DNA of 33,794 nucleotides from Pseudomonadota bacterium. Its GTDB lineage: Bacteria; Pseudomonadota; Gammaproteobacteria; Burkholderiales; Rhodocyclaceae. The position numbers were made by a program, and so were the translations under genes. Positions 16,096 to 23,754 of the stretch are shown here, in pieces (position 1 is the first letter of the stretch; each line of letters starts with the position of its first letter). Where the stretch lies: contig JAGTRY010000033.1 of assembly GCA_018262235.1 (NCBI GenBank), forward strand, positions 1-33,794, in the 5' to 3' direction. Under the pieces are notes generated by a model. It was not told the DNA's origin and ran no database searches. It saw only the letters and a program-made list of their open reading frames with translations.

Positions 16096-17394
16096 CTAGG
16101 AGCGCTCGAACAGGGCAATCGACTCGACATGGGAGGTCTGCGGAAACATGTTGGCTACCCCCGCCCCTCTCAGGCGGTAGCCTTTCTCATGCAGCAGGAC
16201 CGCCGTATCGCGCGCCAGTGTGGAAGGATTACAGGAAACATAGACGATCCTGCGTGGCGCATCCTCCCCAAGTGCCTTGCAGAGGGCAATGGCCCCTTCG
16301 CGCGGAGGGTCGACCAGCATTTTGTCGAACGGCCCCAACGCTGCAAGACTTTGGGCATTTGCTTCAAACAGGTTGGAAACCCGGAATTCACACCGATCCG
16401 CCAACGCATTCAATGCAGCATTCTCGCCAGCACGTTTCGTCAGGGAGGCCAGTCCTTCCACCCCTGTCACCCGAGCACCGCGAGCCGCAATGGGCAAACT
16501 GAAATTGCCAAGCCCGCAAAACATGTCCGCGATCCGTTCTCCCGGTTGCGGATCAAGCAATTGCATCGCCCGATGGATCAGTACCCGATTGATCTGTACG
16601 TTGACCTGGGTGAAGTCTGTCGGCTTGAAGCGCAAGCGCAGGCCGAACTCAGGCAGCGTGTAGTAAAGGAATCTGTCCTCATCCTTACGCATCGGACGTA
16701 CCGTATCCGGCCCACCAGGCTGCAACCACATGCCAACACCATGCCTGTCACCAAAATCCAGAAGCAGGCTCTCGTCCCGAGCGGTCAGAGGCAACAGATT
16801 GCGCAAGACGAGAACGGTACGATCACTTCCCGCAGCGACTTCAACCTGAGGTATTCGATCCGGGATAGACAGTCCGGCAATCAGCTGGCGTAAGGGAATG
16901 AGCAATTCAGAGACATGCCTTGGCAGAATCTCGCAGGAACTTATATCTGCAATATAACTGCTCTTTTTCTCGTGAAACCCCACCAGAACCGTGTTTTTCC
17001 TGGGAACCAAATGCACGCTTAAACGCGAGCGGTCACGATAAGCCCAGGCAGGTCCATAAATGGCCGGAAACACCACCTCGGGTTTGATCCGCCCAATATG
17101 CCGAAATGCATCCTCCAGCACCCGTTGCTTGGCGGCGACCTGAGCACCGACCTCAAGGTGCTGCATGCTGCACCCACCGCAGACTCCGAAGAATTGGCAA
17201 CGCGGCCGAACACGCTGGGCACTTTCCTTGAGCACACGCAAAGTCGTGGCCTGCTCATAATTAGATTTCTTGCGGTAGCTGGAATATTCCACGCATTCGC
17301 CCGGCAATCCACCTTCTATGAAAATGACCTTCCCTTCATGGTGTGCAACGCCACGCCCTTCGTGATCCAACGATTCAACAAGCACAACAGGCAT
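16096..17394 (-). CDS. rlmD: 23S rRNA (uracil-1939-C5)-methyltransferase RlmD
   Basis: A 432-residue SAM-dependent rRNA methyltransferase (formerly RumA). It starts with a TRAM-type domain (about 1-60). The 4Fe-4S ligands are [10 protein letters not shown] (about residues 67-76) and a fourth Cys in SSCEIL. The methyltransferase domain (about 290-432) has [12 protein letters not shown] (SAM loop), DPPREG and the catalytic [10 protein letters not shown]. It acts on 23S rRNA in the cytoplasm. The first ATG (17394) gives a protein that starts inside the TRAM domain as expected. Expressed alone on the minus strand. Confidence 0.95.
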   Translation of the reverse strand: MPVVLVESLDHEGRGVAHHEGKVIFIEGGLPGECVEYSSYRKKSNYEQATTLRVLKESAQRVRPRCQFFGVCGGCSMQHLEVGAQVAAKQRVLEDAFRHIGRIKPEVVFPAIYGPAWAYRDRSRLSVHLVPRKNTVLVGFHEKKSSYIADISSCEILPRHVSELLIPLRQLIAGLSIPDRIPQVEVAAGSDRTVLVLRNLLPLTARDESLLLDFGDRHGVGMWLQPGGPDTVRPMRKDEDRFLYYTLPEFGLRLRFKPTDFTQVNVQINRVLIHRAMQLLDPQPGERIADMFCGLGNFSLPIAARGARVTGVEGLASLTKRAGENAALNALADRCEFRVSNLFEANAQSLAALGPFDKMLVDPPREGAIALCKALGEDAPRRIVYVSCNPSTLARDTAVLLHEKGYRLRGAGVANMFPQTSHVESIALFERS

Positions 17395-17727
17395 GCCCTA
17401 TACCCCAGATTCGGTAAAAAGGCACCGATTGTAGCGCTCGACCTACCTTTTGCAAGCCAACCACCCAACAAAACACATTACAATCAAATAGATGCAAAAT
17501 ATCCTCAGATATATTCCGCACGCCAAACAGCCTATATTCGGCAGCTTCCCTTTCGGACGAGGCGATCTTCGGGCAACTACCTATTGCGAACAGAACCTCC
17601 ATATTCTGTCTTTGTGCCAAACAGTTCCCTTTTTGCTTTTTGGGTTGTTATAATTGCGGCATCGGCCAAATGGTCGATTTCCGATTTTTGGCTTGTCCGC
17701 TCTCATTTTTTGCAAGGGAAACTAACA
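17395..17727. other. AT-rich intergenic region ahead of the lipoprotein gene
   Basis: Markedly AT-richer than the flanks and the divergent promoter region of rlmD and the lipoprotein. A perfect TATAAT with a preceding TGT (17649-17654) is a plausible extended -10 for the lipoprotein, giving a leader of about 65 bases; the -35 is poor. GCCAAA...TTTGGC in that leader could form a stem. No gene is supported. Confidence 0.5.
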
Positions 17728-17916
17728 ATGAAACAGTCTCTCCTCATCGCCGCCTTGATCGCTCTGGCTGTGTCCGCTTGTAGCAAGAAAGAAGAAGCTC
17801 CGGTTGTTGAAGCTTCTGCTCCCGCTGTTGAAGCCTCCGCCGTTGCTCCGGCTGCTGACGCTTCCGCTCCGGCTGACGCTTCTGCTCCGGCTGCTGACGC
17901 TTCCGCTGCTCAGTAA
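17728..17916 (+). CDS. Small Ala/Pro-rich lipoprotein
   Basis: A 62-residue protein. The N-terminal hydrophobic signal ends in the lipobox AVSAC (Cys18), then SKKEE, then an Ala/Ser/Pro/Asp tail made of near-repeats of ADASAPA. It is thus a lipid-anchored, unstructured tail, probably in the outer membrane. AAGGGA lies about nine bases before the ATG. The codons are unusually T-ending (GCT, TCT) compared with neighbours, which suggests high expression or tandem duplication. Small lipoproteins of this type are common next to betaproteobacterial housekeeping genes; function is unknown. Confidence 0.8.
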   Translation: MKQSLLIAALIALAVSACSKKEEAPVVEASAPAVEASAVAPAADASAPADASAPAADASAAQ

Positions 17917-17930
17917 TTCAGCGCGTCGTC

Positions 17931-17961
17931 AAAAAAGCCGACCAGTTGGTCGGCTTTTTTT
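17931..17961 (+). terminator. Terminator after the lipoprotein gene
   Basis: AAAAAAGCCGACCA pairs with TGGTCGGCTTTTTT around a two-base loop, ending in seven T. Confidence 0.92.
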
Positions 17962-18020
17962 GCGCCCGGTCGTTTTGTCTGCCCTGATCCTGCGCGCTCT
18001 TCATTGCTGCATCCGCGCAT

Positions 18021-18050
18021 GGGTTATCCAGGCCATCGCCTAGATAACCC
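18021..18050. repeat. Inverted repeat in convergent intergenic region
   Basis: GGGTTATC (18021-18028) pairs with GATAACCC (18043-18050). It lies between the 3' ends of the lipoprotein gene and the histidine-kinase gene, where 17962-18193 otherwise holds no gene. Confidence 0.4.
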
Positions 18051-18193
18051 CCGCTTCAGCAGACTCTCACAACATTTTTTGCGCTAAATCAAAAATCATT
18101 TTTCACCAAAAACCGGGTTCTGCGTGTCCTTCCCGGCGATTTGTCTGGGAAAGTCCCCCAACCCGCTCAGGCTTTCGCCTGTACGGTGATGGC

Positions 18194-19420
18194 CTAGACC
18201 AAGCCAAGCCCCGGATCCACCTGGGGCAACAGCAGCGTGAAGGTACTCCCCTCGCCAGGGACGGAAACCAGATCAATCACGCCCCCCATATGCTCGGCCA
18301 GATCACGGGCAATGCTCAATCCAAGACCCGTCCCTTCGTAATTCCGGCTCATGACATTGTCAGCCTGCTGGAAGCGCTCGAATACCATTCGTTGTGCCGC
18401 TTCCGGAATACCCGGACCAGTATCCGAAACAGAAAATGCCAACAATCCGTCCAGCACATGTACATGCATGCCGACTTTGCCCTGGACGGTGTATTTGATC
18501 GCATTACCAAGCAGATTATTAAGAATCTGCCGCACCCGGACCGGGTCAACCACCATGCGGGCGGGCACCTCCCGGGCTATCGACATGGTGGCGCCCAATC
18601 CCTTTTCCTGAGCCTGCCGGGAATGTGTGGCCCATATCTCGGCGCACATTTCCGCCAGATCAATATCCTCAGGATGCAGTGCCAGCCGATCCACATTGAG
18701 TTTTGCCAGATCCAGCAGATCATTGAAAACAGCATACAACTGCCGTCCGGATGACAGTATCGTTTTCGCATACTCGTTTAATTCGCTGCCGGTGCTTTCG
18801 AGCTGCAGCAATTCCGCGAACCCGATGATGCTGTTGAGGGGGGTACGGACCTCATGGCTGATGGCAGCAATGAATTCACTCTTGCTGCGCGAAACCGACT
18901 CCGCGTGCTCACGAGCAGCCTCCAGCGCCTGGTTCTGAGACCGGGTCAGCTCTAGCAAGGCGCGACTGCGGGCATGATCAAAGCAGGCTTGGCAGGACAG
19001 GGCCAGGCGTGGCATCAAAGCTCGCAAGGCAGACAGGGAGGCATCGCTGGCCGGCACCTTGCCATGCTGGATGAACAGGCAAGCATGCCCACCTACTCGC
19101 AGGGCAGTGATCAGCCCGTCCCGGTAATCCAGCGGGACTGCCCCGTCGAAATGTTCAACCAGCAAGCTATCGAGCCGCTCACGCCATTCTGCTTCGCCCA
19201 GCCAGTCATCCAGGCTGCAGGCTGGATAGGCATGCCGTTCGATCCGGCCATCTTCCTGCCACCACACATGCACCGCACGTACATGCAAGCGCTGCGTCAC
19301 GATCACCAGAAAACGGTGCAGCATTTCCGCCAGATCCAGCGATGTGCCAATGCACATGGACAACTCACATTGCAGCGACAACAGGCGCACGGTTTGTGGA
19401 TCGCGATCAGGCATTTGCAT
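18194..19420 (-). CDS. Soluble sensor histidine kinase partnered with a FIST protein
   Basis: A 408-residue histidine kinase without membrane helices. The N-terminal 150 residues look GAF-like (sensor role inferred). A coiled coil (about 155-180) leads to the phospho-acceptor box SHEVRTPLNSIIGF with His189, then the ATPase boxes NLLGNAIKY (N), DTGPGIP (G1), FERFQQ (F) and GTGLGLSIA (G2). There is no receiver domain. Its start overlaps the end of the FIST gene by 14 bases (ATG 19420, or ATG 19414), so the two proteins are co-translated and probably form one signalling unit. No response regulator is adjacent. Confidence 0.92.
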   Translation of the reverse strand: MQMPDRDPQTVRLLSLQCELSMCIGTSLDLAEMLHRFLVIVTQRLHVRAVHVWWQEDGRIERHAYPACSLDDWLGEAEWRERLDSLLVEHFDGAVPLDYRDGLITALRVGGHACLFIQHGKVPASDASLSALRALMPRLALSCQACFDHARSRALLELTRSQNQALEAAREHAESVSRSKSEFIAAISHEVRTPLNSIIGFAELLQLESTGSELNEYAKTILSSGRQLYAVFNDLLDLAKLNVDRLALHPEDIDLAEMCAEIWATHSRQAQEKGLGATMSIAREVPARMVVDPVRVRQILNNLLGNAIKYTVQGKVGMHVHVLDGLLAFSVSDTGPGIPEAAQRMVFERFQQADNVMSRNYEGTGLGLSIARDLAEHMGGVIDLVSVPGEGSTFTLLLPQVDPGLGLV

Positions 19421-20606
19421 CAGGCATCAGCCCCAGAACAAAAGTTTTGTTGAAGAGTTCAAGGCTGTAATCCCCGGGATTGGCAATTTCTCCCAGCGTC
19501 AAGGCGCCAAAGATAGGTGTATGCGCCTGCCCGGCATTGACCAGCACAGCGTTTACAGCCGCCAGTTCCTCGCCGTAACCATCTTCGAGAAACAAGGCCC
19601 GGCCAATGCAGTCCACAAGCAGTGCCCCGGCCACGCCATGTCCCTGCGCCTGGACAATCTGGACCGCCTGCATGCTGCCCGTGCTGGCAGCCCGGATCAG
19701 CGAGGCCTCTTCACCACGCAATACATGCAGGCAAGCCTGGCTGGGCACATCACCCACACAGATCAGGGTGTCTCCATCCAGGATGATCGGATCGCGGACC
19801 ACAAAGGATCCGTCAAAGCGTTCCAGTCCAAACGGGTAGTTCTTGGCGATGCCAAAGAAATTCTCTTCTGTCAGGACCAGTCCGGCCAGGGGTTCCACGA
19901 CCTCGCGATACACCTCTGTCGCGGAACGGAAATCCAGAGAGCGGATTTCGTGCCCATGCGCTTCGGAAACAATGAAGGGGCCGGCCAGTGGCTCCCAGCC
20001 ATGCTCCACCCCCAGAACCATGCGCGTCGGCAAACCAACCACCAGTGCCGCCCCTTGTAACATGCCCCGATTGGAAAACAGGCACTCCCCTGTACTGAAA
20101 CTCAGCGACCCCGCACCTCCGCCGATGTAGCAGGGCTGCGCACCCAGCACATCAAAGACGGACTCCATCAGCGCAGAAATATGGCGCGCCAGCCCGTCCA
20201 CCCAGATCATCACCGTTCCACACTGGCGCAAAGCCGCATAGTGCGAAGCATTGTGTTCGAAGCCCTGTTCCACCTCGTCCAGCCCCTCCGCAATACAGAC
20301 ATCTGCGTGGCACGCCAGACCGATCACCAAAACTCCCGCTGCATGCATCTGCAGCCCCAGCACGATGCGCGGAAAGATTCCGCCGAAGACCGGGACAGGC
20401 AAGGCTTGCAGCATTTCATCCCATTCCTTGGGACAGAAGTCCGTTTCCTCGCCAACCAACATCAGCAAAGAGCGGGCACCGGCGGACAGCAGCCGGGCAA
20501 TGTGCGCCCGTACAGACGCCACATCGCCACGTTCCAGCAATTCGACGGGGGCTATGATCATAAAAGGGATCTCGGGGAAGGATGCTGCGGCGCCAAGAAT
20601 ACACAT
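19407..20606 (-). CDS. FIST-domain sensory protein
   Basis: A 399-residue protein with FIST N and FIST C domains (about 30-220 and 225-370), including GGGAGSLSF, an ENFFGIAKNYPFGL segment and the C-terminal GEIANPGDYSLELFNKTFVLGL. FIST domains are predicted small-ligand (for example amino acid) sensors tied to bacterial signal transduction. The gene overlaps the histidine kinase gene downstream. The start may instead be Met16 (base 20561, MIIAPVEL); neither start has a strong ribosome site. It is divergent from nifV, so the 204-base gap carries promoters in both directions. Confidence 0.85.
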   Translation of the reverse strand: MCILGAAASFPEIPFMIIAPVELLERGDVASVRAHIARLLSAGARSLLMLVGEETDFCPKEWDEMLQALPVPVFGGIFPRIVLGLQMHAAGVLVIGLACHADVCIAEGLDEVEQGFEHNASHYAALRQCGTVMIWVDGLARHISALMESVFDVLGAQPCYIGGGAGSLSFSTGECLFSNRGMLQGAALVVGLPTRMVLGVEHGWEPLAGPFIVSEAHGHEIRSLDFRSATEVYREVVEPLAGLVLTEENFFGIAKNYPFGLERFDGSFVVRDPIILDGDTLICVGDVPSQACLHVLRGEEASLIRAASTGSMQAVQIVQAQGHGVAGALLVDCIGRALFLEDGYGEELAAVNAVLVNAGQAHTPIFGALTLGEIANPGDYSLELFNKTFVLGLMPDANA

Positions 20607-20762
20607 CGGTACATTTCCGACAGGATCATGCGCCCCAATGGCCGTATACGAACCTGACTTGGCACAAACCCCTCAAAAAACTGTCGGTGAAACCTCAAGG
20701 ATCACGTCCGCAACAACCTGAAAGCCCGCGCCAGTAGTGATTCCTGGCGTGGTTACAGAAGA

Positions 20763-20778
20763 TGGCACTGAGCTTGCT
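20763..20778 (+). promoter_or_regulatory. Sigma-54 (-24/-12) promoter of nifV operon
   Basis: TGGCAC-N5-TTGCT (20763-20768, 20774-20778) is a perfect match to the RpoN consensus, 32 bases before the nifV start codon. The only NifA-type upstream element seen is imperfect: TGT-N10-TCA at 20682-20697 instead of TGT-N10-ACA. Confidence 0.9.
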
Positions 20779-20810
20779 AGGAATAGCCTGTCCCAGTCGA
20801 GAACCGTGCC

Positions 20811-21947
20811 ATGAACCGCCAGCTCACCATCAACGACACCACTCTGCGCGACGGCGAACAAACCGCTGGCGTCGCCTTCAGTCGTGACGAGAAACTCGAC
20901 ATTGCCCGCAGTCTGGATGCCATGGGCGTGCGCGAAATGGAAGTCGGCATCCCGGCAATGGGTGAAGCCGAACGTGACAGCATCCGCGCTATTGCCGCGC
21001 TGGGACTCTCTGCACGCCTGATGGTCTGGGCGCGTCTGAATGACCATGACATCGCCGCCTGCGCCAATCTCGGGGCGCACCTGATCGACATCTCCGCCCC
21101 TGCCTCTGCACAACATCTGGCCAGCAAGTTGCAGCGTGACCCGGCCTGGCTGCTCGCCGAAATATTCCGCCTGGTCCAGCGCGCCCGCGATCTGGGCCTG
21201 GAAGTCTGTATCGGCATGGAAGACGCCTCACGCGCCGATCCTGCCTTCCTGCGCCAGATCGCCGAAGTAGCCCAGCGTGCCGGGGCCCGGCGCCTGCGCT
21301 ATGCCGACACGCTCGGCGTCATGGAACCCTTCGGTCTGGCCCGCGACATCAAGGCTCTGCGCCGCACTTGCGATCTGGAAATCGAAATGCATGCCCATAA
21401 CGATCTGGGCATGGCCACCGCCAACACGCTCAGCGCCGTGCGCGCCGGCGCCACCCACGTCAATACCACGATCAACGGACTCGGCGAGCGGGCCGGCAAT
21501 GCCGCACTGGAAGAAGTCGTGCTGGCACTCAAACAGTGTTATGACATCGACTCCGGTATCGAGCTGAAAGATTTCCCGGCACTTGCCGAACGTGTCGCCA
21601 AGGCGTCCGGCCGGCCGATCCCGGCACAGAAAAGCCTGACCGGATCAAACGTATTCACCCACGAATCCGGCATCCACGTTGATGGTCTGCTCAAGGACCC
21701 CGCCAACTATCAGGGTTTCGACCCGGCACTGGTGGGTCGCCAGCATCGTGTGGTACTGGGCAAGCATTCGGGAACGCGCGCCGTAAAATCGGTTTTCGCA
21801 GCCCTCGGCCGCCAGCTCGCTGATGAAGAGGCGGGCCTCTTGCTGACGCTGGTACGCCGCTTTGTCGATCTGAAAAAACGCACCCCTGATGAATCCGAAC
21901 TGATGCTCCTTTTCGAAGGCCTGCAGCACGAATGCCAGCACTGCTGA
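20811..21947 (+). CDS. nifV: Homocitrate synthase NifV
   Basis: A 378-residue enzyme of the DRE-TIM metallolyase family. It condenses acetyl-CoA with 2-oxoglutarate to homocitrate, the organic ligand of the FeMo cofactor. The N-terminal INDTTLRDGEQTAGVAF and the metal-binding HAHND with His194 and His196 are present, followed by INGLGERAGNAALEEV and the GIHVDG/GKHSG segment. The length suits NifV rather than the longer isopropylmalate synthases. It is the first gene of nifV-nifW-nifZ-nifM behind a sigma-54 promoter, so it is expected under NifA control when fixed nitrogen is scarce. Confidence 0.95.
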   Translation: MNRQLTINDTTLRDGEQTAGVAFSRDEKLDIARSLDAMGVREMEVGIPAMGEAERDSIRAIAALGLSARLMVWARLNDHDIAACANLGAHLIDISAPASAQHLASKLQRDPAWLLAEIFRLVQRARDLGLEVCIGMEDASRADPAFLRQIAEVAQRAGARRLRYADTLGVMEPFGLARDIKALRRTCDLEIEMHAHNDLGMATANTLSAVRAGATHVNTTINGLGERAGNAALEEVVLALKQCYDIDSGIELKDFPALAERVAKASGRPIPAQKSLTGSNVFTHESGIHVDGLLKDPANYQGFDPALVGRQHRVVLGKHSGTRAVKSVFAALGRQLADEEAGLLLTLVRRFVDLKKRTPDESELMLLFEGLQHECQHC

Positions 21948-21963
21948 ACCCAAAGGAAAAACC

Positions 21964-22290
21964 ATGACGACCAAAACCCTGAGTCCTGAAGCGTTTTCCG
22001 CCGAGCTTGCCGAGCTGGAAGGCATCGAGGATTTCCTCGCCTACTTTGCCATCGAGTACGACCCCGCCGTCGTGCAAGTCAATCGCCTGCACATCCTGCA
22101 ACGCTTTCATGACTACCTGCGTGGCGCCGGCAACGTGCCCGAATATGAAACCTGGCGTCGCCTGCTCGCACGCGCCTATGAGGATTTCGTGCGCTCGGAC
22201 GCCCTGACCGAAGGCGTGTTCAGCGTTTTCAAACGTGCCCGCGGCATCACCACCATCCCCCTTTCGGCCATTGGCAAGGCACGTTCATGA
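21964..22290 (+). CDS. nifW: Nitrogenase-stabilising/protective protein NifW
   Basis: A 108-residue NifW. The pattern LEGIEDFLAYFAIEYDPAVVQVNRLHILQRFHDYL and LLARAYEDFVRSDALTEGVFSVF is diagnostic. NifW protects or helps assemble the MoFe protein, by an unclear mechanism. AAAGGAAAA lies just upstream of the ATG. It is 16 bases behind nifV and overlaps nifZ by four bases. Confidence 0.95.
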   Translation: MTTKTLSPEAFSAELAELEGIEDFLAYFAIEYDPAVVQVNRLHILQRFHDYLRGAGNVPEYETWRRLLARAYEDFVRSDALTEGVFSVFKRARGITTIPLSAIGKARS

Positions 22291-22754
22291 AGCCCCGCTG
22301 GGATCTCGGTGACACCTTGCGGGTCACCCGCAACGTGCGTGACGACGGAACCTTCCCGGGGTGCTCGCGCGGGGATCTGCTGGTACGCCGGGGCAGCATC
22401 GGCACGGTCGTCGATATCGGGACATTCCTGATGGACCAGATCATCTATTCGGTACATTTTCTGGATCAGAACCGCATCGTCGGCTGTCGCGAGGAAGAGC
22501 TGATCGGGCTCGACGAAGCCTGGGCCGACTCCCGTTTTGAAACCCGCGAGCATGTCATTACCCAACGTGCGCTGGCCATTGCCGGTGAGGTTCGCGTACC
22601 GGCCGGATCACGCGGCGAAATCCTCATGGTGCTGCGTGACCGTCCGGACGGCATTGCTTACCACGTGCATTTCCATTGTTACGCCGGCCATCCCCTGATT
22701 GTTCGTGAAACGGCTCTGGAGAGCCCATTGCAGGAAGAAACACTTCATGTCTGA
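22287..22754 (+). CDS. nifZ: Nitrogenase maturation protein NifZ
   Basis: A 155-residue NifZ, needed for formation of the second P-cluster pair in the MoFe protein. The N-terminal half (about 1-80) has the family KPRWDLGDTLRVTRNVRDDGTFPGCSRGDLLVRRGSIGTV and the HFLDQNRIVGCREEELI stretch. The C-terminal half repeats an SH3-like pattern (VPAGSRGEILMVL ... YHVHF), so the protein looks internally duplicated. Starts in the nifW stop (ATGA) and overlaps nifM by eight bases. Confidence 0.93.
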   Translation: MKPRWDLGDTLRVTRNVRDDGTFPGCSRGDLLVRRGSIGTVVDIGTFLMDQIIYSVHFLDQNRIVGCREEELIGLDEAWADSRFETREHVITQRALAIAGEVRVPAGSRGEILMVLRDRPDGIAYHVHFHCYAGHPLIVRETALESPLQEETLHV

Positions 22755-23613
22755 TATCGCCACACCAACGGCTGCCCTCAGTGCAGCGACCTCTCCTTAT
22801 CTCACGCTCAAGCACGCCCATGCGCTGTTCTCGACCGCGCCCGAAGCGCTCAGCCTGGAGCAGAAACAGCAGGTCAGCGTGGTGGTGGCACGTCAGCGCG
22901 AAATCGAACGGCGCATTCTCAACAGCCCGCAAGCCGCACATGTCGTGGTCAACCAGGAGGCGATCACCCGCAGCGTGGCCGAAATTTCCGCGCGTTTCAC
23001 GACCGAAGCCGAATTCGTCTGTGATCTCGCCCGCTACGGCCTGACCCAACAGGCGCTCCGCGACGATGTGGAACGCGATCTGCGCGTGGAAGCCGTGCTC
23101 GAAGCCGTCTCGGCGCGGATTCCGCCAGTGAGCAACATGGAAACGGAGATTTTCTACCGCCTCCATCACGCCCGCTTCCAGACGCCGGAACGCCGGACCA
23201 TGCGCCATATCCTTGTCACCATCAATGAGGACCTCAAGGAGAATGGCCGCGAGGAAGCGCTTGCACGCATCGAACAGATCCACGCCCTGCTCAGCAAGTT
23301 CCCGGACCGCTTTGCCGAACAGGCTCTGCGCCACTCCGAATGCCCCACTGCCATGCAAGGCGGCCTGCTCGGCCAGGTGCAGCAAGGCCAGCTGTTCCCG
23401 GCACTGGATGCAGCCGCTTTCCGGATGCATCCGGCAAGCATTTCGGGCGTGCTGGAATCCCCGATCGGGTTCCACATCCTGCGCTGCGAGAACATCCAGC
23501 CGGCAGGCAGCGTGCCACTGGCCAGCGTGCGCGACCGCATCCGCGAGCAGATGCTCAAGACCCGTCGCGAGAACAAACAACGTGCCTGGGTAAAGAGCCT
23601 GTTGGCGCGCTGA
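22747..23613 (+). CDS. nifM: NifM, PpiC-type peptidyl-prolyl isomerase for NifH
   Basis: A 288-residue protein. The N-terminal helical part resembles SurA/NifM heads. The parvulin domain begins at MRHILVTINED (residue 152) and runs to GFHILRCENIQP (about 250). NifM is required for maturation of the Fe protein NifH. AGGAAG lies nine bases before the ATG at 22747; an upstream in-frame start at 22699 is inside nifZ without such a site. It is the last nif gene here. The 141 bases to the next gene contain no clear terminator. Confidence 0.93.
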   Translation: MSDIATPTAALSAATSPYLTLKHAHALFSTAPEALSLEQKQQVSVVVARQREIERRILNSPQAAHVVVNQEAITRSVAEISARFTTEAEFVCDLARYGLTQQALRDDVERDLRVEAVLEAVSARIPPVSNMETEIFYRLHHARFQTPERRTMRHILVTINEDLKENGREEALARIEQIHALLSKFPDRFAEQALRHSECPTAMQGGLLGQVQQGQLFPALDAAAFRMHPASISGVLESPIGFHILRCENIQPAGSVPLASVRDRIREQMLKTRRENKQRAWVKSLLAR

Positions 23614-23727
23614 CGGTGCAAAACCACGTCAGCCCAGCCGCCAAACTGGTGCATCCTTTACATCAGAACGCTGAAAAACGTCCAAAAATTTCTGTTTAGT
23701 TTTTGAAAATCAGGGCCTTGCAAACTC

Positions 23728-23743
23728 AGGCACGGGGTCTGCA
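23728..23743 (+). promoter_or_regulatory. Possible sigma-54 promoter before the NCS1-kinase gene
   Basis: AGGCAC-N5-CTGCA keeps the invariant GG and GC at the right distance, with two mismatches to consensus. The expected transcription start would fall at about 23754, directly at the annotated ATG, so either the message is nearly leaderless, translation starts further in, or the match is chance. Confidence 0.3.
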
Positions 23744-23754
23744 TCGTTTCGGGG

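Noticed and set aside
17492-17653. 53-codon open frame in the AT-rich gap before the lipoprotein
   Set aside because: No ribosome site, no recognisable sequence, and it ends within the likely -10 box of the lipoprotein promoter.
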